From: Rosistilla oblonga
GTDB lineage: Bacteria > Planctomycetota > Planctomycetia > Pirellulales > Pirellulaceae
Length of the DNA: 64,000 nt
Direction of reading: 5' to 3'
Assembly: GCF_007751715.1 (NCBI RefSeq)
Contig: NZ_CP036292.1
Span: 6,703,339-6,767,338 of the forward strand
The translations under genes and the position numbers were made by a program. Below the pieces are notes generated by a model, which saw nothing but the letters and a program-made list of their open reading frames with translations, did no database searches and was not told where the DNA came from. Shown here one piece after another: positions 28,319 to 38,033 of this stretch. Each line of letters starts with the position of its first letter. Positions within the stretch are counted from its first letter, which is position 1.

Positions 28319-28940
28319 CGCGGATGCGGCGATCGCATAAAGCCTGCGGCGCAAGCCGCAGGAAAGCGTCCCGCAAAAATCAAAAGCCACGGATGTGGCG
28401 ATCGCGTAAAGCCTGCGGCGCAAGCCGCAGGACAACAAGACACAACAAGACAAAGCCCGTTTTCGCCAGCAACGGTTTCAGGCCGGAGGCCGACAAAAGA
28501 ATTGCCGGCGGCGTAAGTCGCCGGAACCGCAAACCGCAATCGTCCGGAAAAGCCGCGGATGCGGCGGTCGCATAAAGCCTGCGGCGCAAGCCGCAGGACC
28601 ACAAGACACAATAAGACAAAGCCCGTTTTCGCCAGCAACGGTTTCAGGCCGGAGGCCGCACAAGAATTGCCGGCGGCGTAAGTCGCCGGAACCGCAAACC
28701 GCAATCGTCCGGAAAAGCCGCGGATGCGGCGATCGCATAAAGCCTGCGGCGCAAGCCGCAGGACCACAAGACAAAGCCCGTTTTCGCGAGCGACGGTTTC
28801 AGGCCGGAGGCCGACACAAGAATTGCCAGCGGCGTAAGTCGCCGGAACAGCAAACCGCAATCGTCCGGAAAAGCCGCGGATGCGGCGATCGCATGCATTC
28901 ACACCACGGCTTTCGTTTCCTGCGGCTCGCGCCGCAGGCT
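28319..28940. repeat. Tandem repeat block of nested hairpins, ~155-166 bp period
   Basis: A ~620-base block built from repeated palindromic modules. Module A (CCTGCGGCGCAAGCCGCAGG) occurs at 28343, 28412, 28578 and 28743, with an inverted-orientation variant at 28919. Module B, beginning CAAAGCCCGTTTTCGCC/GAGC, starts at 28451, 28617 and 28772 and runs through CAGGCCGGAGGCC and a GCCGGCGGCGTAAGTCGCCGG hairpin. Spacing of B units is 166 and 155 bases. Open frames crossing it are in repeat sequence and not credible genes. Function unknown. Confidence 0.9.
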
Positions 28941-29030
28941 TTATGCGGCCGCCGCTACCGCGGCTTTACGCCCCCCGGCCGCGGCTTCATTCTCGTTTGA
29001 TCGGTGGACGTTTTACGTGGGCGGGGGCTG

Positions 29031-30884
29031 CTATGGCGCGGCGACGATTTGTAGGGGGTTGATCGTTAGCTCGGGGCGTGCGGTGCGGAGCGATTCGATC
29101 GCGGCGGGGGTGACTGCGGTCCGTTGCATATCGACTTGGCGGAGCGACGGCAATTGAGCGATCACGTCGACTGAGGCGTCGGTGATTTGTGTTGCGGTGA
29201 GCCACAGCGTCTCCAGCTTTTCCAGTCCAGCCAACGCTGCGATGTGACCGTCGGTGACTGGAGCCAGCGTCAGGTCTAGCTCCTCCAAAGCTAACAGCCC
29301 GGGGATCGCCGCAAGCGTCGCGTCGCTGGCGGCGGTTCGCTCCAGCGACAATTGATCGAGATTGGGATTGCTGCGAACCAACGCTGCCAACACGGCGTCG
29401 GTCAGCGGCAATCGCGATAGGTCGAGCCAGGTCAAGTGTTGCTGATCGGCCAGCGCTGCGGCGGCAGTTTCGTCGACTTGGGTGTTCGTCAGGCAGAGCT
29501 CTTGCAACTGGGTGCCGGGCCGCAGCAAGCGGACGTCGTCGCTGGTGACGTTTAGAAAATCGGCGAGGTCGACATCGGGCAGACTCCTCGATTTGGCTGG
29601 TTGCTCATAAACGCTTCGCACATATTCCAGGAACGCCTCGCGGTGCGGGCCATCCATCAAGAGATGCGAATAGGCGGCGGCATATGAATACCAACTGGCG
29701 ATGTCGGGAGACTGTTGGACCGCGTCGCGGCCGAGCCCGACCAATCGCTGCAGCGGCATCGATTCACCGAGCCCCCGAACGCGATACCTCGCGAACTGCA
29801 AACGAGACGATTCCCAACCGCCGACGGTGGCGTAGCTGTCGTGCAGATAGAGCGATTCCATGTAGCTGGCGATTCCCTCGACAACCCAGAAATCGCTCGG
29901 CAGGCCGACGTGGGGAGAGACTCGCATCCGCGACGCCTCGCCGATCAGTTGATGGGTCAGTTCGTGGTACTGCGTCTTCAGGTCGGCATCAGCTCCCGCA
30001 TACAGGAACGTGATCTTGGCATGATTGGAATAGAAGCCTGTCGACCGCTCGATCCCCGGCGTCTCTTTTGACAGCGTGTCGATGTATTCCTGGCGATTGG
30101 CGAACAGGACCACGCGATGCCGGCTGATCCGCGATTCAAATCGCCCCTGACCGCGGAGCGTCTGTTGGATCGAACCCCGATTTTCCCACAGCGGATAAAA
30201 GACCTGAGTCCAGATCCAATAAACCCGCTCCAGTCGCTGCGCCAGTTCGATCGCTTGCTCGCGATCGCAGCGGGCATCGATCATAAAGTGAGGCGTCAAA
30301 ACCTGCAGGTACGATCGGGCGGGCCAGTCCAGTTGGCGATCGGCGTTGCGACCGGGACGGACCGTAATCGGAACTTCGCCGTCGGCGGGAAGGCCGAGCG
30401 CTCGCAAGACGCTCGGATTGCGAGGGTCTTCGCGAGCGGCTTGCCAGAACATTTGATAACCCAGCTGCAGGTCATCCGCTTCGGCAGCCGCAGCGGCGTG
30501 CCGCAACAGATTCTCCGCTCGCTTCTGCCGCAGCGTCGTCAACGGCGATGGCGTCGGCGGCTCGCTGGATAGAAAGTAGACGACTTGCTGGTCGTCGCGG
30601 TGCGGCAACATCCAACCGGCGATCGCTTCAGCGTCCGCTGGATCCGCCGCCTGGGCGATCCGGTCTAGATGTTTGCGGAAGTGAACAGCATCGGGATCGC
30701 GCTGTTCGAACTTCGGCGACGATGGCTGCCAAGCAACCGCCAGCGAAGGACTGCACAGCATCCAGGCAACAAGCAGCGTTCCGCAGGGAAACAGCTTGCG
30801 GAACGCGACAGCTTGCGGCCGGCGGGGCGATTGCAAACGACAGATAACGCACCTCGGGGATTTGTCCGCACGGGAGACTCGCAA
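29031..30884 (-). CDS. Exported gluzincin-like peptidase with C-terminal leucine-rich repeats
   Basis: About 617 residues with an N-terminal signal sequence (FPCGTLLVAWMLCSPSLAVA). The middle holds HELTH (HExxH zinc-peptidase motif) in QYHELTHQLIGEA, with VVEGIASYMESLYLHD downstream supplying a Glu as in DUF1570/gluzincin families. The last ~170 residues form leucine-rich repeats (LTWLDLSRLPLTDAVLAALV, LEELDLTLAPVTDGHIAAL, LETLWLTATQITDASVDVIA). Upstream of the peptidase, helical repeat-like sequence. TTG at 30884 is the longest start; TTG at 30833 with GAGGTG upstream fits a tidier signal peptide. Peptidase activity is inferred from motif. Confidence 0.85.
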   Translation of the reverse strand: MRVSRADKSPRCVICRLQSPRRPQAVAFRKLFPCGTLLVAWMLCSPSLAVAWQPSSPKFEQRDPDAVHFRKHLDRIAQAADPADAEAIAGWMLPHRDDQQVVYFLSSEPPTPSPLTTLRQKRAENLLRHAAAAAEADDLQLGYQMFWQAAREDPRNPSVLRALGLPADGEVPITVRPGRNADRQLDWPARSYLQVLTPHFMIDARCDREQAIELAQRLERVYWIWTQVFYPLWENRGSIQQTLRGQGRFESRISRHRVVLFANRQEYIDTLSKETPGIERSTGFYSNHAKITFLYAGADADLKTQYHELTHQLIGEASRMRVSPHVGLPSDFWVVEGIASYMESLYLHDSYATVGGWESSRLQFARYRVRGLGESMPLQRLVGLGRDAVQQSPDIASWYSYAAAYSHLLMDGPHREAFLEYVRSVYEQPAKSRSLPDVDLADFLNVTSDDVRLLRPGTQLQELCLTNTQVDETAAAALADQQHLTWLDLSRLPLTDAVLAALVRSNPNLDQLSLERTAASDATLAAIPGLLALEELDLTLAPVTDGHIAALAGLEKLETLWLTATQITDASVDVIAQLPSLRQVDMQRTAVTPAAIESLRTARPELTINPLQIVAAP

Positions 30885-30932
30885 CCTCGATCACGACCGC
30901 GAGGCTACGAGTCATTCTAGCATACCGGTCCG

Positions 30933-32489
30933 CTACAGCGTCGGGCCGACGGTCCAAGGGATGAACTCATAATCGCCGATCCCAGCCAATTCGCTTTTCG
31001 TTTTTTCGCCGCTAGCGACCGCCAGGATCTTGTTGTAGATCTCTTCCCCGACCTGATCGACAGTCGAACCTTCGACGACGGTGCCGGCATTGAGATCCAT
31101 ATCTTCAATCATCCGGTCGTACATCGCGGTATTGGTAGCGATCTTGATCGAGGGCGTCGGCTTGCAACCGAAACAGCTGCCGCGGCCAGTGGTGAACAGG
31201 ATCATGTTCGCTCCGCCGGCGACCATCCCGGTCACGCTGGCCGGATCGAAACCGGGAGTGTCCATCACGACCAAGCCCTTTTGGTGAACCTGTTCGGCGT
31301 ATTGATAGACAGCTTCGAGCGCCGTCGAGCCCGCTTTGGCGACCGCTCCCAACGACTTCTCCGCGATCGTCGTCAGCCCGCCCGCCTTGTTGCCGACCGA
31401 TGGATTGTTATCCAATTCCAGACCGAACATGCCGACGTATTCTTTCCACCATTCGATCCGTTCGATCAACGCCAACGCAACTTCGGGACTGCGCGACCGC
31501 TGCACCAACAAGTGCTCGGCACCATAGATCTCGCTGGTCTCAGCCAGCATTGCCGTTCCGCCGCTGGCAACAATCCGGTCGGCGGCGCATCCAACGGCCG
31601 GATTGGCGGTGATCCCCGAATAACCATCCGAACCACCACACTCTAGACCGACACTCAACTCGCTTGCCGAAACTGTTTCGCGGCGGTTGGCGTTCACGAC
31701 GGGCAACAGATCCTTGACGATCTCGACAGCGCGTTCGATCGTCTTTCGCGTGCCACCTTCATCCTGCATCGTCAGCACAGGGATCGCATCGCCTTTATCG
31801 CGCGTCAGCTTTTCGCCGTCGGGAGCGTGCAGCGGAACGATGCCATGCTTTTCGAACAGATAGCCCATCGATCCCTGTTCGCAACCGAGTCCGATCAAGA
31901 CACAGGCGGCGACGTTGGGATGCCGCGCCGCACCGACCAACACTCGGCTGAGCATCTCGTGACGAAGCGTGGCGTAGCCCATTCCACACCCCGTCTCGTG
32001 CGTGACCGCAAAGACGCCGTCGACGTTTGGATATTCGTCCAACGCGTCTCCTTCGAAACGCCGAGCGACAAACTGCGAGACCGAAGCGGAACAGTTGACT
32101 GTCGAGATCACCGCGATGTAGTTCCGCGTGCCGACGCGTCCCGAGGGACGGACGTAACCCTCGAACGTCCGCTCCAACTTCGCCGGAGCGGCGGGGGGAT
32201 CGGTCGACGGCACCTCGGTGATCACATCGTGCTTGTGCTGCAAGTTGTGCGAATGAACGTGCTCGCCGGCGGCGACGTCGGCCGTCGCACTCCCGATCTG
32301 CGAACCAAACTTGTAGACAGCTTCGCCCTGCTGGATCGAGCGGACGGCAACTTTGTGCCCCGCCGGAATCCGGTTAATCGTTGCAACCGATTCGCCCCCC
32401 ACTTCGAGGATGTGGCCAGGGGCAAGTTCCGAAATCGCAACGACGACATTGTCGCTGGGGCTGAGTTGTACGAAAGATACTTTGTTCAT
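30933..32489 (-). CDS. UxaA family hydro-lyase (altronate/galactarate dehydratase-like)
   Basis: A 518-residue enzyme starting at ATG 32489. An N-terminal SAF domain (VVVAISELAPGHILEVGGESV..., residues 1-90) is followed by a linker and the UxaA catalytic region: FEGYVRPSGRVGTRNYIAVISTVNCSA, HETGCGMGY, CVLIGLGCEQG, LECGGSDGYSGITANPAVG and FTTGRGSCFGCKPTPSIKIATN (each of these about 15-22 residues, conserved Cys and Gly). Family members dehydrate altronate, galactarate or related sugar acids in hexuronate use. The neighbours do not contain other uronate genes, so the substrate is open. It diverges from the giant membrane protein. Confidence 0.9.
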   Translation of the reverse strand: MNKVSFVQLSPSDNVVVAISELAPGHILEVGGESVATINRIPAGHKVAVRSIQQGEAVYKFGSQIGSATADVAAGEHVHSHNLQHKHDVITEVPSTDPPAAPAKLERTFEGYVRPSGRVGTRNYIAVISTVNCSASVSQFVARRFEGDALDEYPNVDGVFAVTHETGCGMGYATLRHEMLSRVLVGAARHPNVAACVLIGLGCEQGSMGYLFEKHGIVPLHAPDGEKLTRDKGDAIPVLTMQDEGGTRKTIERAVEIVKDLLPVVNANRRETVSASELSVGLECGGSDGYSGITANPAVGCAADRIVASGGTAMLAETSEIYGAEHLLVQRSRSPEVALALIERIEWWKEYVGMFGLELDNNPSVGNKAGGLTTIAEKSLGAVAKAGSTALEAVYQYAEQVHQKGLVVMDTPGFDPASVTGMVAGGANMILFTTGRGSCFGCKPTPSIKIATNTAMYDRMIEDMDLNAGTVVEGSTVDQVGEEIYNKILAVASGEKTKSELAGIGDYEFIPWTVGPTL

Positions 32490-32744
32490 GCAGTGTGCAG
32501 CTCCGGGATCGCGTGGCACAAGCAATTTGCTGGGACAACGGCGATCGACCGAGAATCGATGGTGAAGAATGAGGACTGTCCAGGCCGTTAGAATAAACCT
32601 TCGCGATCAGAATTCGGAGCCCCCAGGCCCGATTCTTGTCCCGTCGCCGGAACTGGCTCGCCCTCGGGCCAGGGGAATCTATAATAAGGTAGCGTCGCCC
32701 GGCGTCCCCCTTTTCCCCAACGCATTCCCGAGACCATCGCCCCC

Positions 32745-35700
32745 ATGGCCACTGCCGCAGCAACGACCGATCGCGGCGACGCGATCATCACCGAGCATAT
32801 CGAGAACGCGCGGCGAGTGCTGTGGCGTCGCGAATTGCTGACGGCGGTGCTGATCTGGGCGGTCGGAATGCTGGCCGCTCTGATCGCGTGGGCGATCGCC
32901 GACCAATGGATATTCCAGGCCGGAGCGGTCCTGCGAACGCTGGTCTGGCTGGTTCTCGCCGCCGCGTCGATCGCTTGGTTTACGATCCGCATCGTGCCGC
33001 TGCTGCGACATTCGATCCACCCCGAATACGCAGCTCAGTCGTTGGAGCGCCGCGTCCCGCAACTGCACCACAGCCTGCTCAGCTACCTGACCCTGCGAAC
33101 CGATCGCGAGATCCCCGGCCTGCGTGGCGTCGTCGTCCGCAGCGTCGCATCGCACGCGGCTCGCCGATTGGCCGATCCACAATCCGATCCACTGGCTTCG
33201 GAAAAACAAATCACTCTGCTCAGCGGTTCGCTACTGGCACTGATCGCGATGCTGGCGATCTACGCGATCGCATCTCCCAAGAACACGGTGCAATCAGTCC
33301 AGCGGTTGATGATGCCACTGGCGAGCATCGAAGCGCCGACAAGCGTTCGGATCGGAGCGGTCACGCCGGGAGACACCCAAGTTGCCGAAGGGACTTCGCT
33401 GACGATCACCGCTGAAATCGATGGACTCAAGCCGGACCAACAGGCCTGGGTCGAAACGACTCAAGGCTCGATCGCTCATCGCGAAGTGATGCAGGCGACA
33501 GAGACGGAATTCACAGCGACCGTGGGGGCTAGCGGCGACGGAATCCGGCACGACACGCAGTACTGGATCGTCGCCGGCGACGCACGGCGTGGCCCTTTCG
33601 AAATCAAAGTCGAAGCGGTTCCCATCGTCTCGATCGGATCGGTTCAATATCAACCGGCGGCCTACACGCGTCTGCCGTCGCGCAGCAACAACCGCGGCGC
33701 GATCGATGGCTTGGAAGGGACCGCGGTCACCGTCGTGGCCCAGTCGAATCTGCCGATCGCCAAAGCGAAGATCGAATTCAATCCAAAACGGATCGGATCG
33801 ATCTGGCAAGCAACCGGCGGCGTCAAAGCGATGGAGATCGCCGACGACCAGATGTCGATGAGCACATCGTGGGTCTTGCGTCGAGCGGAGGAAGAGCGGG
33901 GCGTCGTGGCGATCGAGAGCTACCGGATCATCGTCGAAGACGCGCAAGGGCTGACTAACGCGGCCCCAGTCATTTATCCTGTCAAGGTTGCGGCCGACCT
34001 GAGCCCCGAGGTCTCGATCATCGTCCCGCATCAATCTCCCAAAGACCTGCCCATCGGGATGGAACAGCTGATCGAAGTCCATGCCTTGGACCCCGACTTT
34101 GGGCTCTCGCGGATGGAGTTCGAAATTCGCAAGGGAGACCGCGTGCTGGGAACGCGAAAGATCTTTGAATCGACCGAAGCGTTGATCGGCCAACAGGTAT
34201 CGATCTCCGCCTTCCGCAGCGAGGACTGGAACCTGATCGCCGGCGACAAGGTGACCGTCCGCTGCCGCGCGTTCGATAACCGCGACATGCCGGGCAACCA
34301 AACGACCGATCCCAACAGCACGGTTTCCGAACCGATCGAATTGCACATCGTCGCTCCTCCTGAGGATGCCGAAGACGAAGCCGATGGCGACGGCTTGCAG
34401 AAGAAGAGCGACCGCGAGTCCGACGATCCGAGCGGATCGGGCAAGCAGGACGGAGAAGGTGGCGGCAGCGGCGGCCAAGGAGATTCGACCGGAGAACAAG
34501 CCGAAGGGAAGGGCAAAGGCGAGTCGGGTGGAGGCGAAGCCGGAGGGGAGAATCAAGAACCATCGGAAGATTCCGAATCGGGGTCCGACGGCGCTGGAGG
34601 CAAGCCCTCGGACAAGCCTTCCGAAGAGGGGACCGAGCCGAACCAAGGCGGCGGCGACGCTGCTGGGGATTCGGAAAACAAAGGCTCCAGCAAACCGGGC
34701 GATTCGCCTGCGGGAGACGATCCGTCGCAATCGAAGTCCGATCCTTCGGCGTCGGAAATGACGCAGGAGAGCGGTCCCGAATCGGGTGGCAAACCGGGTG
34801 ACCAAGCGGGCAGTCCCGACGCGTCGGCTAGTCGATCGGAATCGGGCGAGGAGCCTGGACAGGGCGAGGCAACCGACGCCGAAGCCGACGGTTCCGAACC
34901 GCCTGCGGGGATCGCGGGTGATTCCAAATCTGGCGGCGCCGGTTCGCAGCGTGATGCGGGCGAGGACGCTGAAAAACCGCAGGACGACGGGCCGCTGCAC
35001 GATGGCGAGATCATGGAACGGATTCGCGAACACATGCAGAAACAGCAAGCTGAACAAGAGCAGGGCTCTCAGAAACCAAGCGATCAAGAGAGCGATGATT
35101 CCGGCGACGGCAAACCGGAACAAGGTGCCGACGGAGCGGAAGGTGCTGGCGGCAAAGAGGACAAACAGCCTCAACCGGCCGACGCGAAGCCTGCCGGTGA
35201 TGCCGCATCCAAAGGGGAACCGGGGGGGCCTGGCAACCAAGGGGAAGGAGCCAAACCGAATCAAGGCAACGACTCCGGGCAGATGCCCCAGGACGGAACG
35301 AAGCCAAAACCAAACGGCGGCAACAACAATCCGGATACTGGAAACAACGGCAAATCGGACAAGGGTGACCAAGGCTCCGGCGAGGGCAAATCGCCCGACG
35401 ACAAGCCTTCGGCAACCGATCCCGCGACGGATGGCAACAACGACGCTGGCGACACGGCGGGGCAAGAGGCTGAAAATCAAACTGGCTCCGATGGCAAACC
35501 GACTGGTGACGACCAAGCGAAAGGAAAATCTGGCGATCCGGCCGGTTCCGACGCGGGCGACGGAACCGATGCAGGCCAACAAGACGATGCCGGCGCCGAC
35601 CCGAACTCCGACTCAAAACCTTCCCAAGGTCAGGGCGACCAAAAAGGGAAGGGAAAGGGCGAGGCAAGCGACCCGGCCGATCAGACCGATACTCCATCGG

Positions 35701-36293
35701 GAGACGACGCAGGGGAGAGCGGCGACGATTCGATGACCGCCGAATCGAAGGCGGGTTCGTCCGATTCGAAGTCCAACCCCCAAGGCAAGCCGGGCAAACG
35801 TCCCGACGGGAAACAGGGAGAGCCAGGAAAATCGGCCGACGCTCCGCCGTCGGAAGCTGCAGCTCAAGGCGACCAGATGGGCGATGGCGCAGGTGCCGAC
35901 GCCCACTTGCCGCCTGAAAAGATCAATCAGGAATACGCCAAGAAAGCGACCGATCTGGTGCTGGACTACTTGAAGAAAAAGCAGTCCGAACCGGACGCCG
36001 AACTGTTGGACAAATTGAACTGGACGGAACAGGACTTGCAGAACTTCCTCAACCGCTGGCAGCAAGCTCAAGAAATGGGGCGGGTCGGCGACGAAAAAGC
36101 GAAGCAAGAATACCTGGAGCAGATCGAAAGCCTTGGCATCCGCCCACCGGCAAGTGGCAAGTCGCGGCAGACGATCCAACGCGAAGACTCGCTGCGAGAC
36201 GTGCGAGAATCGGGACAGCGAGTCGCTCCGCCGGCGCTCTATCGCGACGCCTTCGAAGCTTTCCGGCGATCGATCTCGCGTGGCAATAACTAA
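32745..36293 (+). CDS. Giant membrane protein with ~520-residue acidic low-complexity region
   Basis: 1182 residues from ATG 32745. Three membrane helices lie near residues 31-50, 60-84 and 152-173. A predicted beta-rich extracytoplasmic region follows (about 180-535). From residue ~537 to ~1055 the sequence is Gly/Asp/Ser/Pro/Glu/Lys/Gln repeat-like and predicted disordered (GDDPSQSKSDPS-type). The C-terminal ~125 residues are ordered and helical (EYAKKATDLVLDYLKKKQ, WTEQDLQNFLNRWQQAQEMG). The layout resembles DUF4175-type large membrane proteins, known from sequence only. The antisense frame (33294-35582) is a composition shadow. Function unknown. Confidence 0.85.
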   Translation: MATAAATTDRGDAIITEHIENARRVLWRRELLTAVLIWAVGMLAALIAWAIADQWIFQAGAVLRTLVWLVLAAASIAWFTIRIVPLLRHSIHPEYAAQSLERRVPQLHHSLLSYLTLRTDREIPGLRGVVVRSVASHAARRLADPQSDPLASEKQITLLSGSLLALIAMLAIYAIASPKNTVQSVQRLMMPLASIEAPTSVRIGAVTPGDTQVAEGTSLTITAEIDGLKPDQQAWVETTQGSIAHREVMQATETEFTATVGASGDGIRHDTQYWIVAGDARRGPFEIKVEAVPIVSIGSVQYQPAAYTRLPSRSNNRGAIDGLEGTAVTVVAQSNLPIAKAKIEFNPKRIGSIWQATGGVKAMEIADDQMSMSTSWVLRRAEEERGVVAIESYRIIVEDAQGLTNAAPVIYPVKVAADLSPEVSIIVPHQSPKDLPIGMEQLIEVHALDPDFGLSRMEFEIRKGDRVLGTRKIFESTEALIGQQVSISAFRSEDWNLIAGDKVTVRCRAFDNRDMPGNQTTDPNSTVSEPIELHIVAPPEDAEDEADGDGLQKKSDRESDDPSGSGKQDGEGGGSGGQGDSTGEQAEGKGKGESGGGEAGGENQEPSEDSESGSDGAGGKPSDKPSEEGTEPNQGGGDAAGDSENKGSSKPGDSPAGDDPSQSKSDPSASEMTQESGPESGGKPGDQAGSPDASASRSESGEEPGQGEATDAEADGSEPPAGIAGDSKSGGAGSQRDAGEDAEKPQDDGPLHDGEIMERIREHMQKQQAEQEQGSQKPSDQESDDSGDGKPEQGADGAEGAGGKEDKQPQPADAKPAGDAASKGEPGGPGNQGEGAKPNQGNDSGQMPQDGTKPKPNGGNNNPDTGNNGKSDKGDQGSGEGKSPDDKPSATDPATDGNNDAGDTAGQEAENQTGSDGKPTGDDQAKGKSGDPAGSDAGDGTDAGQQDDAGADPNSDSKPSQGQGDQKGKGKGEASDPADQTDTPSGDDAGESGDDSMTAESKAGSSDSKSNPQGKPGKRPDGKQGEPGKSADAPPSEAAAQGDQMGDGAGADAHLPPEKINQEYAKKATDLVLDYLKKKQSEPDAELLDKLNWTEQDLQNFLNRWQQAQEMGRVGDEKAKQEYLEQIESLGIRPPASGKSRQTIQREDSLRDVRESGQRVAPPALYRDAFEAFRRSISRGNN

Positions 36294-36369
36294 CGCCACC
36301 CAAATGGTTTTCGTGTTACAATCCGGTCAGTATTCCCGAAACCGCTGACCGATTCCGAAGGCCCGACCG

Positions 36370-37611
36370 ATGTCCACACGCTGCCTGACAACGTGCATTT
36401 TGCTCGCGATTCTCTGCAACAACCGTCCGGTCGTCGCTCAGGAGGGAAGCTTTCTCGACGCGATCCGCCAGCGGATTCAATCGGCTGCGGATAACCAAAC
36501 CGAAGAGGAAAAGGAGCAGACGCGGAAGAAGCTGGAGAGCCTGTTTTCGATCGTCACCGAAGGGGCTCGTGAAATCTATCGCACGCTTCCCGACGACTCT
36601 CAAAAAGCGATCGACCAGCGCCGACAAGCATGGATGGACGCGATGGCTTCGGGAGTCGACGACCTCACCGGGGACGACATCGAACGCTGGCTGGACAATT
36701 CCGACAACGTGATCCTACGATCGCTGTCGCGCGGCGGCGACGCCCCAAGCGTGAACGCCCAATCGCGAACCGACCTGCTGCCCGAGCAGTGGTGGTATGG
36801 CAAACAGAATCGAACGCTAGCCCAACTGTTGACGCAGCCTCCCGAAACGATCATCCGCCGCGAGGACCTTCCCGGTCCGCCGATCTGGTTCGTCAACGGG
36901 ATCACGACGAAGAAGGCCGAAGCGATCGTGATGGCCGACGAAATCGCCGAACAACTGGGCCGCCGCGTCCATTTGCTGCACAACCCCACGTTCATGGAAC
37001 CGCCAAACCACTCGGGCTTAGATGTCGAAGGCTACGGAACCGACGACCTCAGCGAATGCCTGCACGACCGATTATGGCCGGCAACGGTGTTCAACAAGCT
37101 GAACCGAATGGACGCCGAGCAATTGCAGGCGATGCTCGACGACGGCCAGACATTACAAGGGAATCCGACGACACGCCAATTGGCCTACGTTCTACTGACA
37201 GCGCGCGAACCGATCAGCTTGATCACGCATTCCCAGGGCTGCATCATCGCTCGCAACGCGATGTATACGATGGCGATGCTGGGGCGACGTGAACAAGCGG
37301 AACAACAGATCGCATGGATCGCCGCAGGGATCCCGCTGAACGACAAAGAGCTGTCGCCGCTACCGCTGCAAACGACGATCCTGGATGTCGGCGACGATCC
37401 GATCGCCAAGATCGTTGGGATGCGAGGCGGATCGCGGGAGTATCGCGGCACCGATCATTCCTTCTCGGATCACTATTGCCAACAGATCCAAGCGGAACAG
37501 CTGTGGCACGACGCGTTGCCCGCGACCGATAAACCAGCGATTCCACCAGCACCCGAATCCTCGACCGAAACGAAGCCCGACGCGAAATCGCCGAAACGGG
37601 TGAAGCTGTAG
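36370..37611 (+). CDS. Exported alpha/beta hydrolase-like protein
   Basis: A 413-residue protein with a signal peptide (CLTTCILLAILCNNRPVVAQ). A Glu/Lys-rich helical segment follows, then IWFVNGITTKKAEA and LITHSQGCIIARNA, where HSQGC is a GxSxG-like nucleophile elbow (Ser in the middle, first Gly replaced by His). A later GTDHSFSDHYC could supply the His. The fold is that of lipases/serine hydrolases acting outside the cytoplasm. The substrate is unknown. ATG 36370; it follows the giant membrane protein by 76 bp, so the two may be co-expressed. Confidence 0.75.
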   Translation: MSTRCLTTCILLAILCNNRPVVAQEGSFLDAIRQRIQSAADNQTEEEKEQTRKKLESLFSIVTEGAREIYRTLPDDSQKAIDQRRQAWMDAMASGVDDLTGDDIERWLDNSDNVILRSLSRGGDAPSVNAQSRTDLLPEQWWYGKQNRTLAQLLTQPPETIIRREDLPGPPIWFVNGITTKKAEAIVMADEIAEQLGRRVHLLHNPTFMEPPNHSGLDVEGYGTDDLSECLHDRLWPATVFNKLNRMDAEQLQAMLDDGQTLQGNPTTRQLAYVLLTAREPISLITHSQGCIIARNAMYTMAMLGRREQAEQQIAWIAAGIPLNDKELSPLPLQTTILDVGDDPIAKIVGMRGGSREYRGTDHSFSDHYCQQIQAEQLWHDALPATDKPAIPPAPESSTETKPDAKSPKRVKL

Positions 37612-37626
37612 CAGGGCAGGCGGGCC

Positions 37627-37905
37627 GCTTCGTTTCACCGCGGCGGCAACGCCCCGCGCGTCATACATTCTCGAGACTCACACGCAAAGCGCGGCCCGAT
37701 GGGCACGCGGTTAAACGATCTGCACCACTTCGTTTCACCGCGGCGGCAACGCCCCGCGCGTCACACATTCTCGAGACTCTCACGCAAAACGCGGCCCGTT
37801 GGGCACGCGGTTAAACGATCTGCCCCGTGCGTCACCACACTCTCGGGACTCATACCCAAAGCGCTGCCCGATGGGCACGCGGCTAAACGCAATATCGTTT
37901 AACGA
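37627..37905. repeat. Direct repeat block, three units of ~100 bp
   Basis: Three successive, partly degraded copies of a ~100-base unit. The conserved part includes TTCACCGCGGCGGCAACGCC, CATTCTCGAGACTC and GGGCACGCGGTTAAACGATC (GGGCACGCGGCTAAACGCAA in the third). The first two units, starting near 37627 and 37730, differ at a few bases; the third, from about 37830, lacks the first third. The frames across it are not convincing genes. Confidence 0.85.
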
Positions 37906-37948
37906 AGGAGCCTCGGACCGGCGACAGAATTTGCGGCGGGATGTAGTA

Positions 37949-38005
37949 GACGAGGTTACGAGTCCCAGCGATTTGGTCCGACGCAAAAGGACTCGTAACC
38001 TCGTC
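37949..38005. repeat. Perfect 17-bp inverted repeat
   Basis: GACGAGGTTACGAGTCC at 37949-37965 is the exact reverse complement of GGACTCGTAACCTCGTC at 37989-38005, with a 23-base loop. It lies about 28 bases beyond the stop of the MalK-like gene on the minus strand, so it may act as a terminator or RNA-stability hairpin, or be another mobile palindrome. No T-run is adjacent. Confidence 0.8.
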
Positions 38006-38033
38006 CAGTACGCTTCGCTGCACGATGTTGCGG

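Noticed and set aside
28276-28902. Long open frames inside the 28.3 kb repeat block
   Set aside because: The same peptide repeats are produced by the DNA repeats in several frames; no start signal or family.
33294-35582. Long antisense ORF, 762 codons
   Set aside because: Lies wholly opposite the giant protein's Gly/Asp-rich region; length follows from base composition and the translation is Arg/Phe/Val-rich without domains.
37612-38033. Possible CRISPR array at 37.6-37.9 kb
   Set aside because: Repeats are ~100 bases, few, adjoining and degenerate, with no unique spacers; not CRISPR.
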